Shown: positions 18,449 through 27,958, counted from the first letter of the stretch. The stretch is 64,000 bases of DNA from Pedobacter nutrimenti (GCF_003208655.1 NZ_QKLU01000003.1:310001-374000); one strand, 5' to 3'. A program made the numbers and translations. Notes: generated from the letters alone by a model not told the origin.

Positions 18449-19804
18449 ATGAACAAGAAACTTATCATAATGGCTTCCTCAGTCATGCTACTGACTGTCA
18501 TTTTTTCCTGTAAAAAAATATTCGACAATCCACAAATCAGCAATCCCAATGGGGCCGAACTGTCTACCGTATTAAAAAATGCGACGCGAAGCCAGTTGGT
18601 CCAGCTGGCCATTGGTACCTTTTCGGCCATGCGTACGGGTTACAACACCAGTCCTGGCAACGGGACCAGCAGTTATGAGTCTTATTGTAAGGTTGCCGGA
18701 ACTTTAGGCCGCGAGGTTTATGTCATCAACCAGTCGGAAACCCGTTGGGTAAACGAGCTTGCAGGTCTGAACGGCGTACTCGATCCTGGCGCCTTTTACA
18801 ATGGCTATTATTTTGCTTTTAGCAGTGCCAGGCAAACAGCTGCTATTTTGCAACAGGCTGCTTTAAATACTGGCTCGGTCAGCAGTCAGGAAAAAGCAGG
18901 GATTGAAGGTTTTTCAAATACAATCATGGCCTTTGAAATGCTGCACATTCTAAACATGCAGGGAAAAAACGGAATAAGGACAGACCTTGCCAATTACCTG
19001 CAACCAGGGCCCTTTGTTTCTTATGAGGAAGGTCTTAAGGCCATAAAAGGCTTATTGGACCTGGGCAGCAGTCAGTTAAAGCAGGCGGGAAATACCTTTA
19101 TTTTTAATGCACCTTCTGGATTTTCGGGATTTGATACCCCTTTGTCCTTCCTTAAATTTAACCGTGCCGTTGCGGCAAGGGTGGCAATTTACCAGCAAGA
19201 CTGGCCAGCTGCACTGAATAATTTAAAAGATTCTTTTTTTAGCCTGGATGGAGCACTCTCTACCGGACCGGTTTTTAACTGGAGCATTCCGCCAGATGCG
19301 CTGAATCCGCTTTATCAGCCCCTGGGAAATGCAGTGTCGGTTGTGGCCAACAATTCTTTTGCTGAGCAGGCCGAAGCAGGAGATGCAAGGCTTGGAAAAA
19401 TAGCCCTGCGCAGCTCACCGATTAACCTGGTGGGGATTTCCGGGGCCAACGATGTCAATCTCTATCCGACAAATACCAGCCCTGTTTCTATTATCCGGAA
19501 TGAAGAACTGATTCTTATTTATGCCGAATGCATGATACAATCCGGGCAATTTGATCAGGCCGTGCAAGCCCTTAACATCATCAGAACGCAGGCAGGAAAA
19601 CTCCCTGTTTATTCGGGTTCCCTGACCAAGACTGCTTTAATCGACGAGCTTTTGAAGCAGAGAAGATACTCCTTGTTTTATGAAGGGCACCGCTGGATCG
19701 ATATGCGCCGTTACGGACGTCTGGGTCAATTGCCTGTTGATCAGCCAGGACAAACGATTTTTGACGCCATGCCAAGACCACTGGCAGAACAAAACTGGAA
19801 ATGA
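18449..19804 (+). CDS. SusD/RagB-like outer-membrane lipoprotein of the GH114 locus
   Basis: 451 residues with lipobox MLLTVIFSCKK (Cys ~21). The C-terminal half shows SusD-type RNEELILIYAECMIQSGQFD, LNIIRTQAGKLP and the LLKQRRYSLFYEGHRWIDMR block. It begins 38 bp after susC and precedes the GH114 lipoprotein by ~100 bp on the same strand. Shorter than many SusD proteins (usually 480-600), but all terminal landmarks are present. Confidence 0.92.
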   Translation: MNKKLIIMASSVMLLTVIFSCKKIFDNPQISNPNGAELSTVLKNATRSQLVQLAIGTFSAMRTGYNTSPGNGTSSYESYCKVAGTLGREVYVINQSETRWVNELAGLNGVLDPGAFYNGYYFAFSSARQTAAILQQAALNTGSVSSQEKAGIEGFSNTIMAFEMLHILNMQGKNGIRTDLANYLQPGPFVSYEEGLKAIKGLLDLGSSQLKQAGNTFIFNAPSGFSGFDTPLSFLKFNRAVAARVAIYQQDWPAALNNLKDSFFSLDGALSTGPVFNWSIPPDALNPLYQPLGNAVSVVANNSFAEQAEAGDARLGKIALRSSPINLVGISGANDVNLYPTNTSPVSIIRNEELILIYAECMIQSGQFDQAVQALNIIRTQAGKLPVYSGSLTKTALIDELLKQRRYSLFYEGHRWIDMRRYGRLGQLPVDQPGQTIFDAMPRPLAEQNWK

Positions 19805-19906
19805 TGCTGAAGACGAGTGATTTTTAAGTTTTCTTATGAGACTTTTGGCTAAAACCAATGTCCTTAAATAAACAAATCATCAGTTTTAAAATAGTTGCAA
19901 TCACTT

Positions 19907-20761
19907 ATGAAAACTACAATTCTAGCATCGGTTCTGGTGCTCTCTTTTATAGCCTGTCAAAAAGAAAACACAGGGTCTGAAAACATAAAAAGTAGTAATG
20001 AACTGGATCCCAGACCGCCTGCATCTGACAAAATATCCTGGTGGCAGCCCAAAGTTGGTGTGTCCTTTGACTGGCAGTTGGATGACTTGAAAAACGGGGA
20101 TACTTTTACCGCTGATGTCGTGGATGTAGATGCATTTACAACAACCATTGAACAGGTTGCGGCATTGCATGCCCAGGGGAAAAAGGTAATTGCCTACCTT
20201 TCTGTAGGGACCATAGAAAACGACAGGCCGGATGTTTCTTTACTGCCCCAGGAAGTTATAGGTCAAGTATATCCGGAATGGCCAAAAGAACGTTGGCTGG
20301 ATATTAAACAACTGGAAAAACTAAAACCCTGGCTCAATTCCCGCTTGAATATGATTATAAAAAAAGGTTTTGATGCGATAGAGCCGGATAATCTTGATGG
20401 CCACAATAGTAAAACCGGTTTTGACATAGGTTTAAATGACGCTAAAAAGTATTGCGATTATCTGATTAAACTGGCTCATGAAAATGGTTTGGGAATCGGA
20501 CAGAAAAATGTACCGGAACTTTCTACAGTATACAGTGAAAAATTTGACTGGGCTTTAACTGAAGATGCATTTGACCAAGGCTGGCAAAAGGATTTGAAAC
20601 CATATATAGATAAAAATAAACCCGTTTTTGCAGTAGAATATACCAACAAAACATCGGAAAAAAACTTTTCAGACGTGGTATGTCCTCAGGCCGGGCTTTT
20701 AAAGTATACGGCTATTCTTAAAAAAAAGGGCCTGGATAAATGGGTGTACAGGTGTCAGTAA
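19907..20761 (+). CDS. GH114-type endo-alpha-1,4-polygalactosaminidase-like lipoprotein
   Basis: 284 residues from ATG 19907 (an upstream TTG at 19895 is ignored). Lipobox VLSFIACQK gives Cys17. The body is a TIM barrel of the GH114/TM1410-like family: WWQPKVGVSFDWQLDD, KKVIAYLSVGTIENDRPD, WLDIKQL and GFDAIEPDNLDGHN (acidic residues D156, E159, D161 and D164), then the late ALTEDAFDQGW strand. Characterised members cut alpha-1,4-linked galactosamine polymers by endo action. As a surface lipoprotein behind SusCD it fits the initial chain-cleaving enzyme. Exact substrate not shown; the fold is also found in uncharacterised extracellular proteins. Confidence 0.82.
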   Translation: MKTTILASVLVLSFIACQKENTGSENIKSSNELDPRPPASDKISWWQPKVGVSFDWQLDDLKNGDTFTADVVDVDAFTTTIEQVAALHAQGKKVIAYLSVGTIENDRPDVSLLPQEVIGQVYPEWPKERWLDIKQLEKLKPWLNSRLNMIIKKGFDAIEPDNLDGHNSKTGFDIGLNDAKKYCDYLIKLAHENGLGIGQKNVPELSTVYSEKFDWALTEDAFDQGWQKDLKPYIDKNKPVFAVEYTNKTSEKNFSDVVCPQAGLLKYTAILKKKGLDKWVYRCQ

Positions 20762-20792
20762 ATAAAGTTTTCCTATGGTTTGAGTAGGTGAT

Positions 20793-20830
20793 AAAACAGG
20801 GCAGCTTTAACCAGAAAGCTGCCCTGTTTT
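20793..20830. terminator. Bidirectional terminator between GH114 gene and AraC gene
   Basis: Perfect 16-bp arms AAAACAGGGCAGCTTT (20793-20808) and AAAGCTGCCCTGTTTT (20815-20830), 6-nt loop, A-rich upstream and T-rich downstream, in the gap between two convergent genes. Confidence 0.92.
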
Positions 20831-20842
20831 TGTATGCTGCTC

Positions 20843-21757
20843 TTAATTAAAAGATTGCCGGAATTCCAGGGGAGAAGTATTTGTTTTTCTTTTAAAGAGC
20901 TTGTTAAAGGATTGGGGATGTTCAAAACCCAGTTGATAGGCCACTTCTGCTACCGATAAGTTGCTGGTGGATAAAATCTCTTTGGCTTTTTCGATTAGTT
21001 TTTGATGAATGTATTGTTGTGCATTCTGGGCAATTAGAGAACGCAGCATGTCACTTAAATAGCGTGCGGAAACATTCAGTTGTTCTCCAAGATACTGCAC
21101 AGTGGGCAAACCCTTTATCAATGCAGTTTTGTCATTGAAGTAACCATCAAGTAAAGCTTCTGCTTTTGCCAGCAAATCGTTATTTACGGCTTTGCGGGTT
21201 ATAAACTGACGTTTGTAAAAACGATTGCTGTAATTGAGCAGCAATTCGATTTGCGAAATGATCACATCCTGACTGTATTCATCTATACCGGACTGAAGTT
21301 CCTCACCAATATTTTTCAAAATGGTAAGTATGATTGATTTTTCCTTTTCAGACAAATGCAGTGCCTCATGGGTATCGTAAGAAAAGAACCCATAGTTTTT
21401 GATGTTTTTCCCTAACGGATAATTCCGGATCAAATCGGGATGAATGAGTAAGGTCAGGCCCTGGTATTCGGCATCGTCTGTAATGGCCAGCAACTGGTTT
21501 GGGGAGGTAAAGGCCATACCACCTTCATCAAAGTCATAATAGTTTTGTCCATACCTTATTTTTCCGCTAATACCTATTTTATAAGAAATCTTATAAAAAT
21601 TAAGCAGGAAGGAGTTGGGCAGCTGTTCTTTTTTAACGCTTATTTCTGTATTGTCCACCAGACTAACCAGCGGGTGCAAAGGTTTATGCAAGCCCAGCAC
21701 CCGGTGTAAGTCGGATATAGAATTGAACTGATGCGGAATAGGCGTTTCCTTTTTCAC
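20843..21757 (-). CDS. AraC-family transcriptional regulator
   Basis: 304 residues: N-terminal cupin-like sensing domain and a C-terminal AraC/XylS double helix-turn-helix (~200-304; LSVAEVAYQLGFEHPQSFNKLFKRKTN is the second HTH and signature). It lies 26 bp downstream of an SDR gene on the same strand, so it is probably co-transcribed with it and may control it. Ligand unknown. Confidence 0.92.
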   Translation of the reverse strand: MKKETPIPHQFNSISDLHRVLGLHKPLHPLVSLVDNTEISVKKEQLPNSFLLNFYKISYKIGISGKIRYGQNYYDFDEGGMAFTSPNQLLAITDDAEYQGLTLLIHPDLIRNYPLGKNIKNYGFFSYDTHEALHLSEKEKSIILTILKNIGEELQSGIDEYSQDVIISQIELLLNYSNRFYKRQFITRKAVNNDLLAKAEALLDGYFNDKTALIKGLPTVQYLGEQLNVSARYLSDMLRSLIAQNAQQYIHQKLIEKAKEILSTSNLSVAEVAYQLGFEHPQSFNKLFKRKTNTSPLEFRQSFN

Positions 21758-21783
21758 CTGATAAAGATAAGTTTTAAAATTTT

Positions 21784-22581
21784 TTAGTCTTCTAAAAATG
21801 TTTGTGCCATCTGAGTCCTGAAAGTTTCATCACCGAGTTGCAAGCGTTGTGCATACAGTGCTTTTGCATCTTCACCTGCAACATATCTTAATTTGTCTTC
21901 TCCATCCGTTGCGGCCTGGTAAACAACCTGGGCAATTTGAAGGGCTGGTGTGAAATGATCTTCATTCAGACTGGAAAACATTTTATCCATCCACTTTTCA
22001 TAAGCAGGGTGTGTGGACATGTCTGCGGAACGGCTTAGAAAATCTGTTTGAATGCCCCCCGGGGATACCGTTTTGATGCCCACGCCAATTTTTTTCAACT
22101 CAAAGGCCATACTTTCGCTCCAACCCTCCAATGCCCATTTTGTGGCATGGTATACTGAACTGAAAGGAAAGGTGATCAGACCGCCTATGGAAGAGGTGGT
22201 GATAAAGAGGCCGCTTTGTTTTTTCCTGAAATAAGGGATAAATGCTTGCGTAACCCTGATGACCCCTAAAAGATTGGTGTTTAACTGGCGGACCAGCTGT
22301 TCATCACTGATCGATTCCAGGGGTCCCATTAAGCCGTAACCCGCATTGTTAAACACCACATCAATATTTTCCATAGCAATGGCTTTTTGAGCAGTTGCGA
22401 TAATTTGTTCCGGATTGGTCACATCAAGGGGAAGCAGGGTAATGTTTTCGATCAGGTTCAGTTCTTTTTCATTTTCGGGCTTGCGCATCGTTGCGATTAC
22501 CCTCCAGCCTTTTGCAGCAAAGAGTTTTGCGGTTTCTTTTCCCAGGCCTGTAGAGGCTCCTGTTATTAATATTGTTTTCAT
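21784..22581 (-). CDS. Short-chain dehydrogenase/reductase
   Basis: 265 residues, classical SDR: TGASTGLG cofactor motif near the N-terminus, NNAGYG, catalytic Ser in TTSSIGG and YHATK (Tyr/Lys). Basic residues after the second strand (ATMRKPEN) suggest NADP(H) preference. Members of this subgroup are often annotated oxidoreductase with unknown carbonyl substrate. Linked to the downstream AraC gene; the MGT glycosyltransferase is 111 bp upstream on the same strand. Confidence 0.92.
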   Translation of the reverse strand: MKTILITGASTGLGKETAKLFAAKGWRVIATMRKPENEKELNLIENITLLPLDVTNPEQIIATAQKAIAMENIDVVFNNAGYGLMGPLESISDEQLVRQLNTNLLGVIRVTQAFIPYFRKKQSGLFITTSSIGGLITFPFSSVYHATKWALEGWSESMAFELKKIGVGIKTVSPGGIQTDFLSRSADMSTHPAYEKWMDKMFSSLNEDHFTPALQIAQVVYQAATDGEDKLRYVAGEDAKALYAQRLQLGDETFRTQMAQTFLED

Positions 22582-22692
22582 CTGTTTAATATTTGTTTGT
22601 ATACCTATTTACAATACAAAGTTGTCAGAAAACAGAATGGTCCATGTTGCCATAGTGAAGATTATTGTAGCCAAAATGACGGGACAAAGAAA

Positions 22693-23892
22693 TTAACCAA
22701 TTTGGTTTTTCTCTTTAAATAAGAAGATCTCCTCTACTGCTTTGGGGTATCCACCCGCCTGGCGAAATGAATCTGCAATTTTTTTTGTGTTGGTTTTATA
22801 GGAAGGGTCATTGAGCACTCTCTCTGTAGCCCCGATCAGTTTTTGAGCACTTAAATCTGCCACATCCAGCGATAGCGTTGCCCCAAGTTCCGCAGCCCTT
22901 TTAGCCAAAAGAGGCTGGTCGGCCCCAAGCGGTAGACAAATAAAAGGTACTTCGGCACTGATCAGATCGCTGATGCTGTTCATACCTGCATGGGTAATGG
23001 CGATATCTGTGTGTTTTAATAGGGTCGATTGAGGAACATAATCCATTACGATAAAATTCTCAGGAAAAAGGGCTGGGGACAAGTCCACCTGATGAGCGGC
23101 CATGACCACTATTCCAGGCCAGTTTTTAAAAGCCTCGAAAAATAAATGATATAAATGTGTATCAAAATTGCCAAAAACCGTTCCCAACGAAATGTACATA
23201 ACCTTTTTTCCATGAAGTTTTTCAAAAGGAAAATCCAGATTTTCTTTGCGCTCAAAGACAGGTGGACCAACGAATTTATACGTATCATCGAAGAATTCCC
23301 GGTCAGGTACAAAATATTCAGAAGTGTAAACCAGGTTCAGTGTGGCTTTGTTCATGAGCAATTCCATGAGTCGTGCCGGCATGTTAATCGAATAGCTTTG
23401 TTCAAGCGATGCCGCAATATGACTATAGTTTTCCAATAATTCCCCGGCCCCCGGAAATTTACTGAAGTCCCTGCCGGAAAAATCGCGGAGACCGGCGTAC
23501 ACCGCAAGTGATGAAACCGCAGATATACCCAGGATCTGGACCATAGGTTGGGTAAAAATAAAGGCTGCCGAGTGGATCAGGTAATCGAATTTTATATCCC
23601 TGGTCTGATTCAGGATGTCGGCAATAATAACAGGGGCATCACTGATCACTTTGTACATGGCCGTGAAAAGGCCGCCAGGTTTGCCGGATGTCTGTCCAGC
23701 GCCTGGTGTAAAAATATCCAGATTGCGATTGTAAGCTTTAAAAATTGCTCCTGCAGCTTCTATTTTTTCCTTGAAGGGTTCTGACGCAAAATAAATAACT
23801 TTTTCACCCTGTTTAACCAGTTCACTCACTAAACCCAAAGTCGGGTTTACATGCCCGTGAGAAGGCATACCTAAAAATAATACTGTTGACAT
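22693..23892 (-). CDS. MGT-family (macrolide-type) UDP-glycosyltransferase
   Basis: 399 residues, GT-B fold of family GT1: N-terminal FLGMPSHGHVNPTLGLVSEL acceptor-binding start, and the C-terminal donor-binding signature ITHAGMNSISDLISAEVPFICLPLGADQP with H in THAG. Related YjiC/OleD enzymes attach glucose from UDP-glucose to macrolides, flavonoids or other hydrophobic acceptors, giving detoxification. Cytoplasmic. It follows the DyP peroxidase gene by 61 bp on the same strand. Confidence 0.9.
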   Translation of the reverse strand: MSTVLFLGMPSHGHVNPTLGLVSELVKQGEKVIYFASEPFKEKIEAAGAIFKAYNRNLDIFTPGAGQTSGKPGGLFTAMYKVISDAPVIIADILNQTRDIKFDYLIHSAAFIFTQPMVQILGISAVSSLAVYAGLRDFSGRDFSKFPGAGELLENYSHIAASLEQSYSINMPARLMELLMNKATLNLVYTSEYFVPDREFFDDTYKFVGPPVFERKENLDFPFEKLHGKKVMYISLGTVFGNFDTHLYHLFFEAFKNWPGIVVMAAHQVDLSPALFPENFIVMDYVPQSTLLKHTDIAITHAGMNSISDLISAEVPFICLPLGADQPLLAKRAAELGATLSLDVADLSAQKLIGATERVLNDPSYKTNTKKIADSFRQAGGYPKAVEEIFLFKEKNQIG

Positions 23893-23953
23893 TGATTCTC
23901 GTTTTTAAGGAAGACGCGGCAACTGTGGTTTTACTTTAAATCATTTTTTCAGA

Positions 23954-24931
23954 TCAGCTGTTGTTACCTTGGGCAGTGTCTTCTGCGGAATATGCTTTCA
24001 ATACATTTAAGGAAGGTGCAAAAAACAAGCTTCCGGTTTGTGCAGTGCTGAAATCCAGTATCCGGTCGTAATTTCCTTCTGGCACCCCTATAAACATTCT
24101 TTCCAGCATTTTTCGGGTGGTACTGAAGGTATTGGCGTAAGCAATAAAATAAGTGCCGACCTCATTTTTTGCCGGACTCCCAAAAGGCATGTTGTCCCTT
24201 ACAATTTTTAGTTCGTTTCCATATTCATCTTCCAAGGCCGCCAGGGCACTGTGTGAGTTATCGGGTTTAACCTCATCAGGCATTTCAATATCACTCATTT
24301 TATACCTTCCAATTACTTTTTCCTGCGCTTCAACAGGTAGTTTTGTCCAGTCCTGCATATTGTGCAGATATTTTTGTACAAAAAGATAACTTCCACCTTT
24401 GTATGCCGGATCTTCCTCACCCACAGTTGCAAAAAATTGCCGCTGGTCTCCGATTGGATTTTCCGTTCCATCTACAAAACCCAGAATAGACCGTCCGTCC
24501 CAGTACCGGAAGCCATGCACCTCTTCCAGACAATCGGCGACAGGAGACAGGACCTGGGTGATGGCACTCATCATGTCAAAACATACAGACATATCTGTGC
24601 CCCGCAAATGAAAATGCAGGTCACCGGGTGTGGCTACAGCTACATGTTTTGAGCCGCTGATGGCTTCAAAGTTTTTCAGTTCTCTGGGGAGTGGTTTGGG
24701 GAGCGAAAGTTGTATCCAGGCATCATATCCAATGCCCATGACGCAACTGCTTCGTCCGTCCGGGACCCGGATGGTAAAGGAATGATTAAGGTTTGCAACC
24801 AGACCGCAAAGCTCCTGGAAAGCATTTTTTACTGCTGCATTTTGTTTAAATTTCCAGACAGCGAATATGGTGTTGTTATTCGGATAGTCGGTGATGTTCT
24901 GTGGTTCCTGTACAATGGGTCTTTTCATCAT
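23954..24931 (-). CDS. DyP-type (dye-decolorizing) heme peroxidase
   Basis: 325 residues with the family's GxxDG motif in LGFVDGTENPIGDQR, the putative proximal heme histidine in KPDNSHSAL and the distal arginine region in IVRDNMPFG. No signal peptide, so cytoplasmic like YfeX/TyrA-type DyPs. Uses H2O2 to oxidise bulky aromatic or porphyrin substrates. First gene of a possible minus-strand group (DyP, MGT, SDR, AraC). The start may be the second Met of MMKRP. Confidence 0.93.
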   Translation of the reverse strand: MMKRPIVQEPQNITDYPNNNTIFAVWKFKQNAAVKNAFQELCGLVANLNHSFTIRVPDGRSSCVMGIGYDAWIQLSLPKPLPRELKNFEAISGSKHVAVATPGDLHFHLRGTDMSVCFDMMSAITQVLSPVADCLEEVHGFRYWDGRSILGFVDGTENPIGDQRQFFATVGEEDPAYKGGSYLFVQKYLHNMQDWTKLPVEAQEKVIGRYKMSDIEMPDEVKPDNSHSALAALEDEYGNELKIVRDNMPFGSPAKNEVGTYFIAYANTFSTTRKMLERMFIGVPEGNYDRILDFSTAQTGSLFFAPSLNVLKAYSAEDTAQGNNS

Positions 24932-24971
24932 GGTGATGTATATTGCTTAAAGGGATATTGTTTTTAAATGT

Positions 24972-24979
24972 GTACCTTC
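24972..24979 (+). promoter_or_regulatory. -7 element TACCTTCG upstream of PhnA-like gene
   Basis: A variant TAnnTTYG box 27 bp before ATG 25007. It argues against the in-frame ATG at 24968, which lies upstream of the box. No matched -33 element at normal spacing. Confidence 0.4.
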
Positions 24980-25006
24980 GGCGCTTTTATCAATTACGTG
25001 CAAATT

Positions 25007-25588
25007 ATGAAACTTGAAGAACAACTACTCAGCAGGAGTGAAAAAAAATGTGAGCTATGCGGATCAGAAGATAACTTAAGTATTTATGAAGCACCTGGAC
25101 GGACCAACCATACGATAGAAGAATGTGCGATGATTTGCGGAAAGTGTATGGCGCAAATTGAAAAAAAAGAAGTGCTGGACAGTAAACATTGGCAATGCCT
25201 GGGTTCCAGTATGTGGTCGGAGGTTCCGGCAGTACAGGTCATCAGCTGGCGTATGTTAAACCGGCTAAGGCAGGAGAGCTGGGCTATTGATTATCTGGAT
25301 ATGATGTATCTTGATGATGCAGTCCTGGATTGGGCGAAAGCGACAGGTGATCATGAAAACGATTCGGTTGTTGAATTTCATAAAGACTGCAACAATAATA
25401 TTTTAGAAAACGGTGACACCGTGGTTCTGATTAAAACACTTGATGTTAAAGGTTCTAGTCTAAGTGCAAAATTAGGCACAGTAGTTAAAAATATTAAGCT
25501 GGTAGAGGACAATAAAGAACAGATTGAAGGTAGGGTGGAAGGCCAGCTGATTGTTATTCTTACTAAATTTGTCCGTAAGCAAAGCTAA
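25007..25588 (+). CDS. PhnA-like zinc-ribbon protein
   Basis: 193 residues from ATG 25007, chosen because MKLEEQLLSRSEKKCELCGS is the standard beginning of this family. N-terminal zinc ribbon: CELC (~14-17) and CGKC (~46-49). The C-terminal PhnA domain has VVEFHKDCNNNILENGDTVVLIKTLDVKGSS. Homologues are named after E. coli PhnA/YjdM, but they are not phosphonoacetate hydrolases and their function is unsettled. Ends 16 bp from the convergent NTF2-like gene. Confidence 0.88.
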   Translation: MKLEEQLLSRSEKKCELCGSEDNLSIYEAPGRTNHTIEECAMICGKCMAQIEKKEVLDSKHWQCLGSSMWSEVPAVQVISWRMLNRLRQESWAIDYLDMMYLDDAVLDWAKATGDHENDSVVEFHKDCNNNILENGDTVVLIKTLDVKGSSLSAKLGTVVKNIKLVEDNKEQIEGRVEGQLIVILTKFVRKQS

Positions 25589-25604
25589 GCGGCGCGTTCA
25601 AAGG

Positions 25605-25967
25605 TTAACCGTGATAAACCCTTGAAGCGGTGATTTCACCATCATTGACTTCCAGAACTTCAGCAACGAGCATATCTGGTTCGTTCTCTACGGTTCTGGT
25701 GTATTCCATAAAAACCCGTTTTTCATTTGCGGTAAAAGACTGAGGCTGGTAATGCAATGTCGGTAAACGGTCAAAAGCGTCTTTCCACCATACCCGCAGG
25801 GCTGCTTTTCCACTGATGAGTCCATTGGTCTGGGGCTGTCTTAATTTTAACTTTGGGCTGAAATGGATGGCTTGTGGATGGTATAAGGCTAAAAGTGCCT
25901 CCAGGTCGTGTGCATTAAAGGCGTCGAACCATTTTTGGGCAATGGCTTCCAAAGAAATGCTGTTCAT
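25605..25967 (-). CDS. NTF2/SnoaL-like small protein
   Basis: 120 residues with the cone-shaped NTF2-like pattern: AQKWFDAFNAHDLEALLALYHPQAIHFSP at the start, then a conserved beta sheet (RVFMEYTRTVENEPDMLVAEVLEVNDGEITASRVYHG). Such proteins are isomerases, hydrolases or ligand-binding proteins; none can be chosen here. Monocistronic on the minus strand. Confidence 0.85.
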   Translation of the reverse strand: MNSISLEAIAQKWFDAFNAHDLEALLALYHPQAIHFSPKLKLRQPQTNGLISGKAALRVWWKDAFDRLPTLHYQPQSFTANEKRVFMEYTRTVENEPDMLVAEVLEVNDGEITASRVYHG

Positions 25968-26178
25968 ATGTAAATCGTTTTGTGCGTAAATTAGAAAAAA
26001 TAAGGGAATTTGTATTCTTGTCTGTCATGTTCCGGATCGATCAATACCAAAAAATAGTTATCTTTATAAGAACTGCCTTTGGCCGCTTAAATCTATAATT
26101 AAATGGCTCACCCTTAATTTGGCCCGCTTGAAGGAACAATTTTTAACAGCACTTCATTCATTAAGTACATTTGTCGTT

Positions 26179-27216
26179 ATGGAAGAAAAACTGCCCGTAA
26201 AGCGTTTAAACCGGTTGAGCTGGTTACTGGCCATCATCATTGGCATTATCTTTTACATTATTATTTCCCATTCTAAAGACCAGAACCATGCTTATATATT
26301 TACTTTCTTTACTTTTTTAGGCATACTGATCACCGGATATGCCGATGTGGGATCAATGATCTTTTTAGAAAAAAGGTGCCGGTTCAGGTCAAAAATATTC
26401 ACTTTATACCGGTACTTATTTACTTATCCTTCCAGTATTCTTATTTATTTGTTGTTATGGCTGATTTTTGCAAGCACTGTACATTTGGACTGGTCCTTTT
26501 GGGACGTTAATTTATTCCTGGCCTTTGTTGGGTCCGGAGTGGTGGTGAATACTATGGTCATTACTTTACATGATTCGGTGCTGTTGTATGAACATAAGTT
26601 GCGTAGTGAATTGGAACTTTCCAGGTTGAGGGCAGCGAATGCAGAAGCAACCAATTTGCTGCTCAAACAACAGATCCATCCTCATTTTTTGTTCAATGCA
26701 ATGAATACCCTTAAGGCCCTTTATCATAGTGATACCCAGGTGGCGGATACCTATCTTGTCCATATGGCCAATTTTCTGAGGGCTTCTGTTTTTCACCATT
26801 CATCAAATGTTTCCAGTCTGGAAGAGGAGTTGAAATTGTTAAATGATTATTTGGCCATGCAGCAAATCCGGTTTGGTACAGCATTGGAATGCAGCATCAA
26901 TTTAAGTCAGGAGGCATTGAAAAAGTATGTACTTCCTTCGTTTTCTCTGCAACCCTTAATGGAAAATGCAATTAAACACAACAATTTCACACCCGAAGAT
27001 CCCCTAAGGGTAAATATTGTCCAGATAGAAGACCGGCTTGTTTTCAGTAATAACCTTCAAAAGAAAAAAATAAAGGAACCCTCTACCAATTATGGTCTGG
27101 CCAACCTTGCCGAAAGATACCGGCTCGGTTCAGGAGAAGAGGTCTTGATTAAAGAAGATGAAAACACCTTTTCAGTAAGTATTAAATTGTTAAAAAATGA
27201 AAATCGTAATCATTGA
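26179..27216 (+). CDS. LytS/YehU-type sensor histidine kinase
   Basis: 345 residues from ATG 26179; the frame stays open to a TTG at 26119. Four membrane helices (~15-140), then the His_kinase domain with QIHPHFLFNAMNTL (phospho-acceptor His in PHFLFN) and N-box PLMENAIKHN. The ATP lid is short (NYGLANLAERYRL). It overlaps the response regulator gene by 20 bp, so they form a translationally coupled pair. A TACATTTG box at 26166-26173 is only 5 bp from the ATG, so either the message is nearly leaderless or the true start is elsewhere. Confidence 0.9.
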   Translation: MEEKLPVKRLNRLSWLLAIIIGIIFYIIISHSKDQNHAYIFTFFTFLGILITGYADVGSMIFLEKRCRFRSKIFTLYRYLFTYPSSILIYLLLWLIFASTVHLDWSFWDVNLFLAFVGSGVVVNTMVITLHDSVLLYEHKLRSELELSRLRAANAEATNLLLKQQIHPHFLFNAMNTLKALYHSDTQVADTYLVHMANFLRASVFHHSSNVSSLEEELKLLNDYLAMQQIRFGTALECSINLSQEALKKYVLPSFSLQPLMENAIKHNNFTPEDPLRVNIVQIEDRLVFSNNLQKKKIKEPSTNYGLANLAERYRLGSGEEVLIKEDENTFSVSIKLLKNENRNH

Positions 27217-27958
27217 AGATGAAGGCCTTGTTGCACAGGAACTGGAACTGAACATCCGGAGATTGCTCCAAAAACCGGTTGATGTTATGCAATTGAGGTC
27301 TGTAAAGGAAGCGGTGGCTTACCTTAAAAAAACAGAGCTGCCCGATCTCATTTTTAGCGATATTCAATTGGGTGACGGGCTTAGTTTTGAGATCTTTGTT
27401 GAAGTGCCGGTTGCCGTTCCCGTGATCTTTTGCACTGCTTATGATGAATATGCGCTGGATGCATTCAAAGCAAATGGAATAGATTATATTTTAAAACCTT
27501 TTACCCAGCAAACGCTTGATGCGGCACTTCAAAAATACCAGCAGTTGAAACAGATATTTTCAGCAGATCAAACGCCGCAATATGCTGCCCTGCTGCAAAT
27601 GCTGAATGCGAAAGACACACAGCCTGCGGCTTCCGTACTGGTTTATCACCAGGATAAAATTATTCCCATAAAAATGGAAGATATCGCCTTATTTTATCTG
27701 GAGAATGAAATTACCCATTTGCTGACTTTTGCGGGAGCTTGTTATTATCCCAATAAAAATCTGGATGAACTCGAGCGTACTTTTGGTACTTATTTTTTCA
27801 GGGCGAACCGGCAGGTTTTGATTTGCAGGAAAGCGATTATTGATGTATCCAGTTTTTTTTCCAGAAAACTTTCTTTAAATCTTAAAGTGCCTTTTTCTGA
27901 AAAGGTTGTTGTCAGTAAAGCCAAGGCTTCTCAATTTCTTAACTGGCTGACTCGTTGA
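27197..27958 (+). CDS. LytTR-family response regulator
   Basis: 253 residues: receiver domain with acidic pocket EDE, phospho-acceptor D55 (LIFSDIQLGDGL), and the conserved Lys in LKPFT; LytTR DNA-binding domain ~140-250 (NKNLDELERTFGTYFFRANRQVLI). Partner of the kinase overlapping its 5' end. A PorT-like outer membrane protein gene lies 173 bp downstream and is a plausible target by position. Confidence 0.93.
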   Translation: MKIVIIEDEGLVAQELELNIRRLLQKPVDVMQLRSVKEAVAYLKKTELPDLIFSDIQLGDGLSFEIFVEVPVAVPVIFCTAYDEYALDAFKANGIDYILKPFTQQTLDAALQKYQQLKQIFSADQTPQYAALLQMLNAKDTQPAASVLVYHQDKIIPIKMEDIALFYLENEITHLLTFAGACYYPNKNLDELERTFGTYFFRANRQVLICRKAIIDVSSFFSRKLSLNLKVPFSEKVVVSKAKASQFLNWLTR

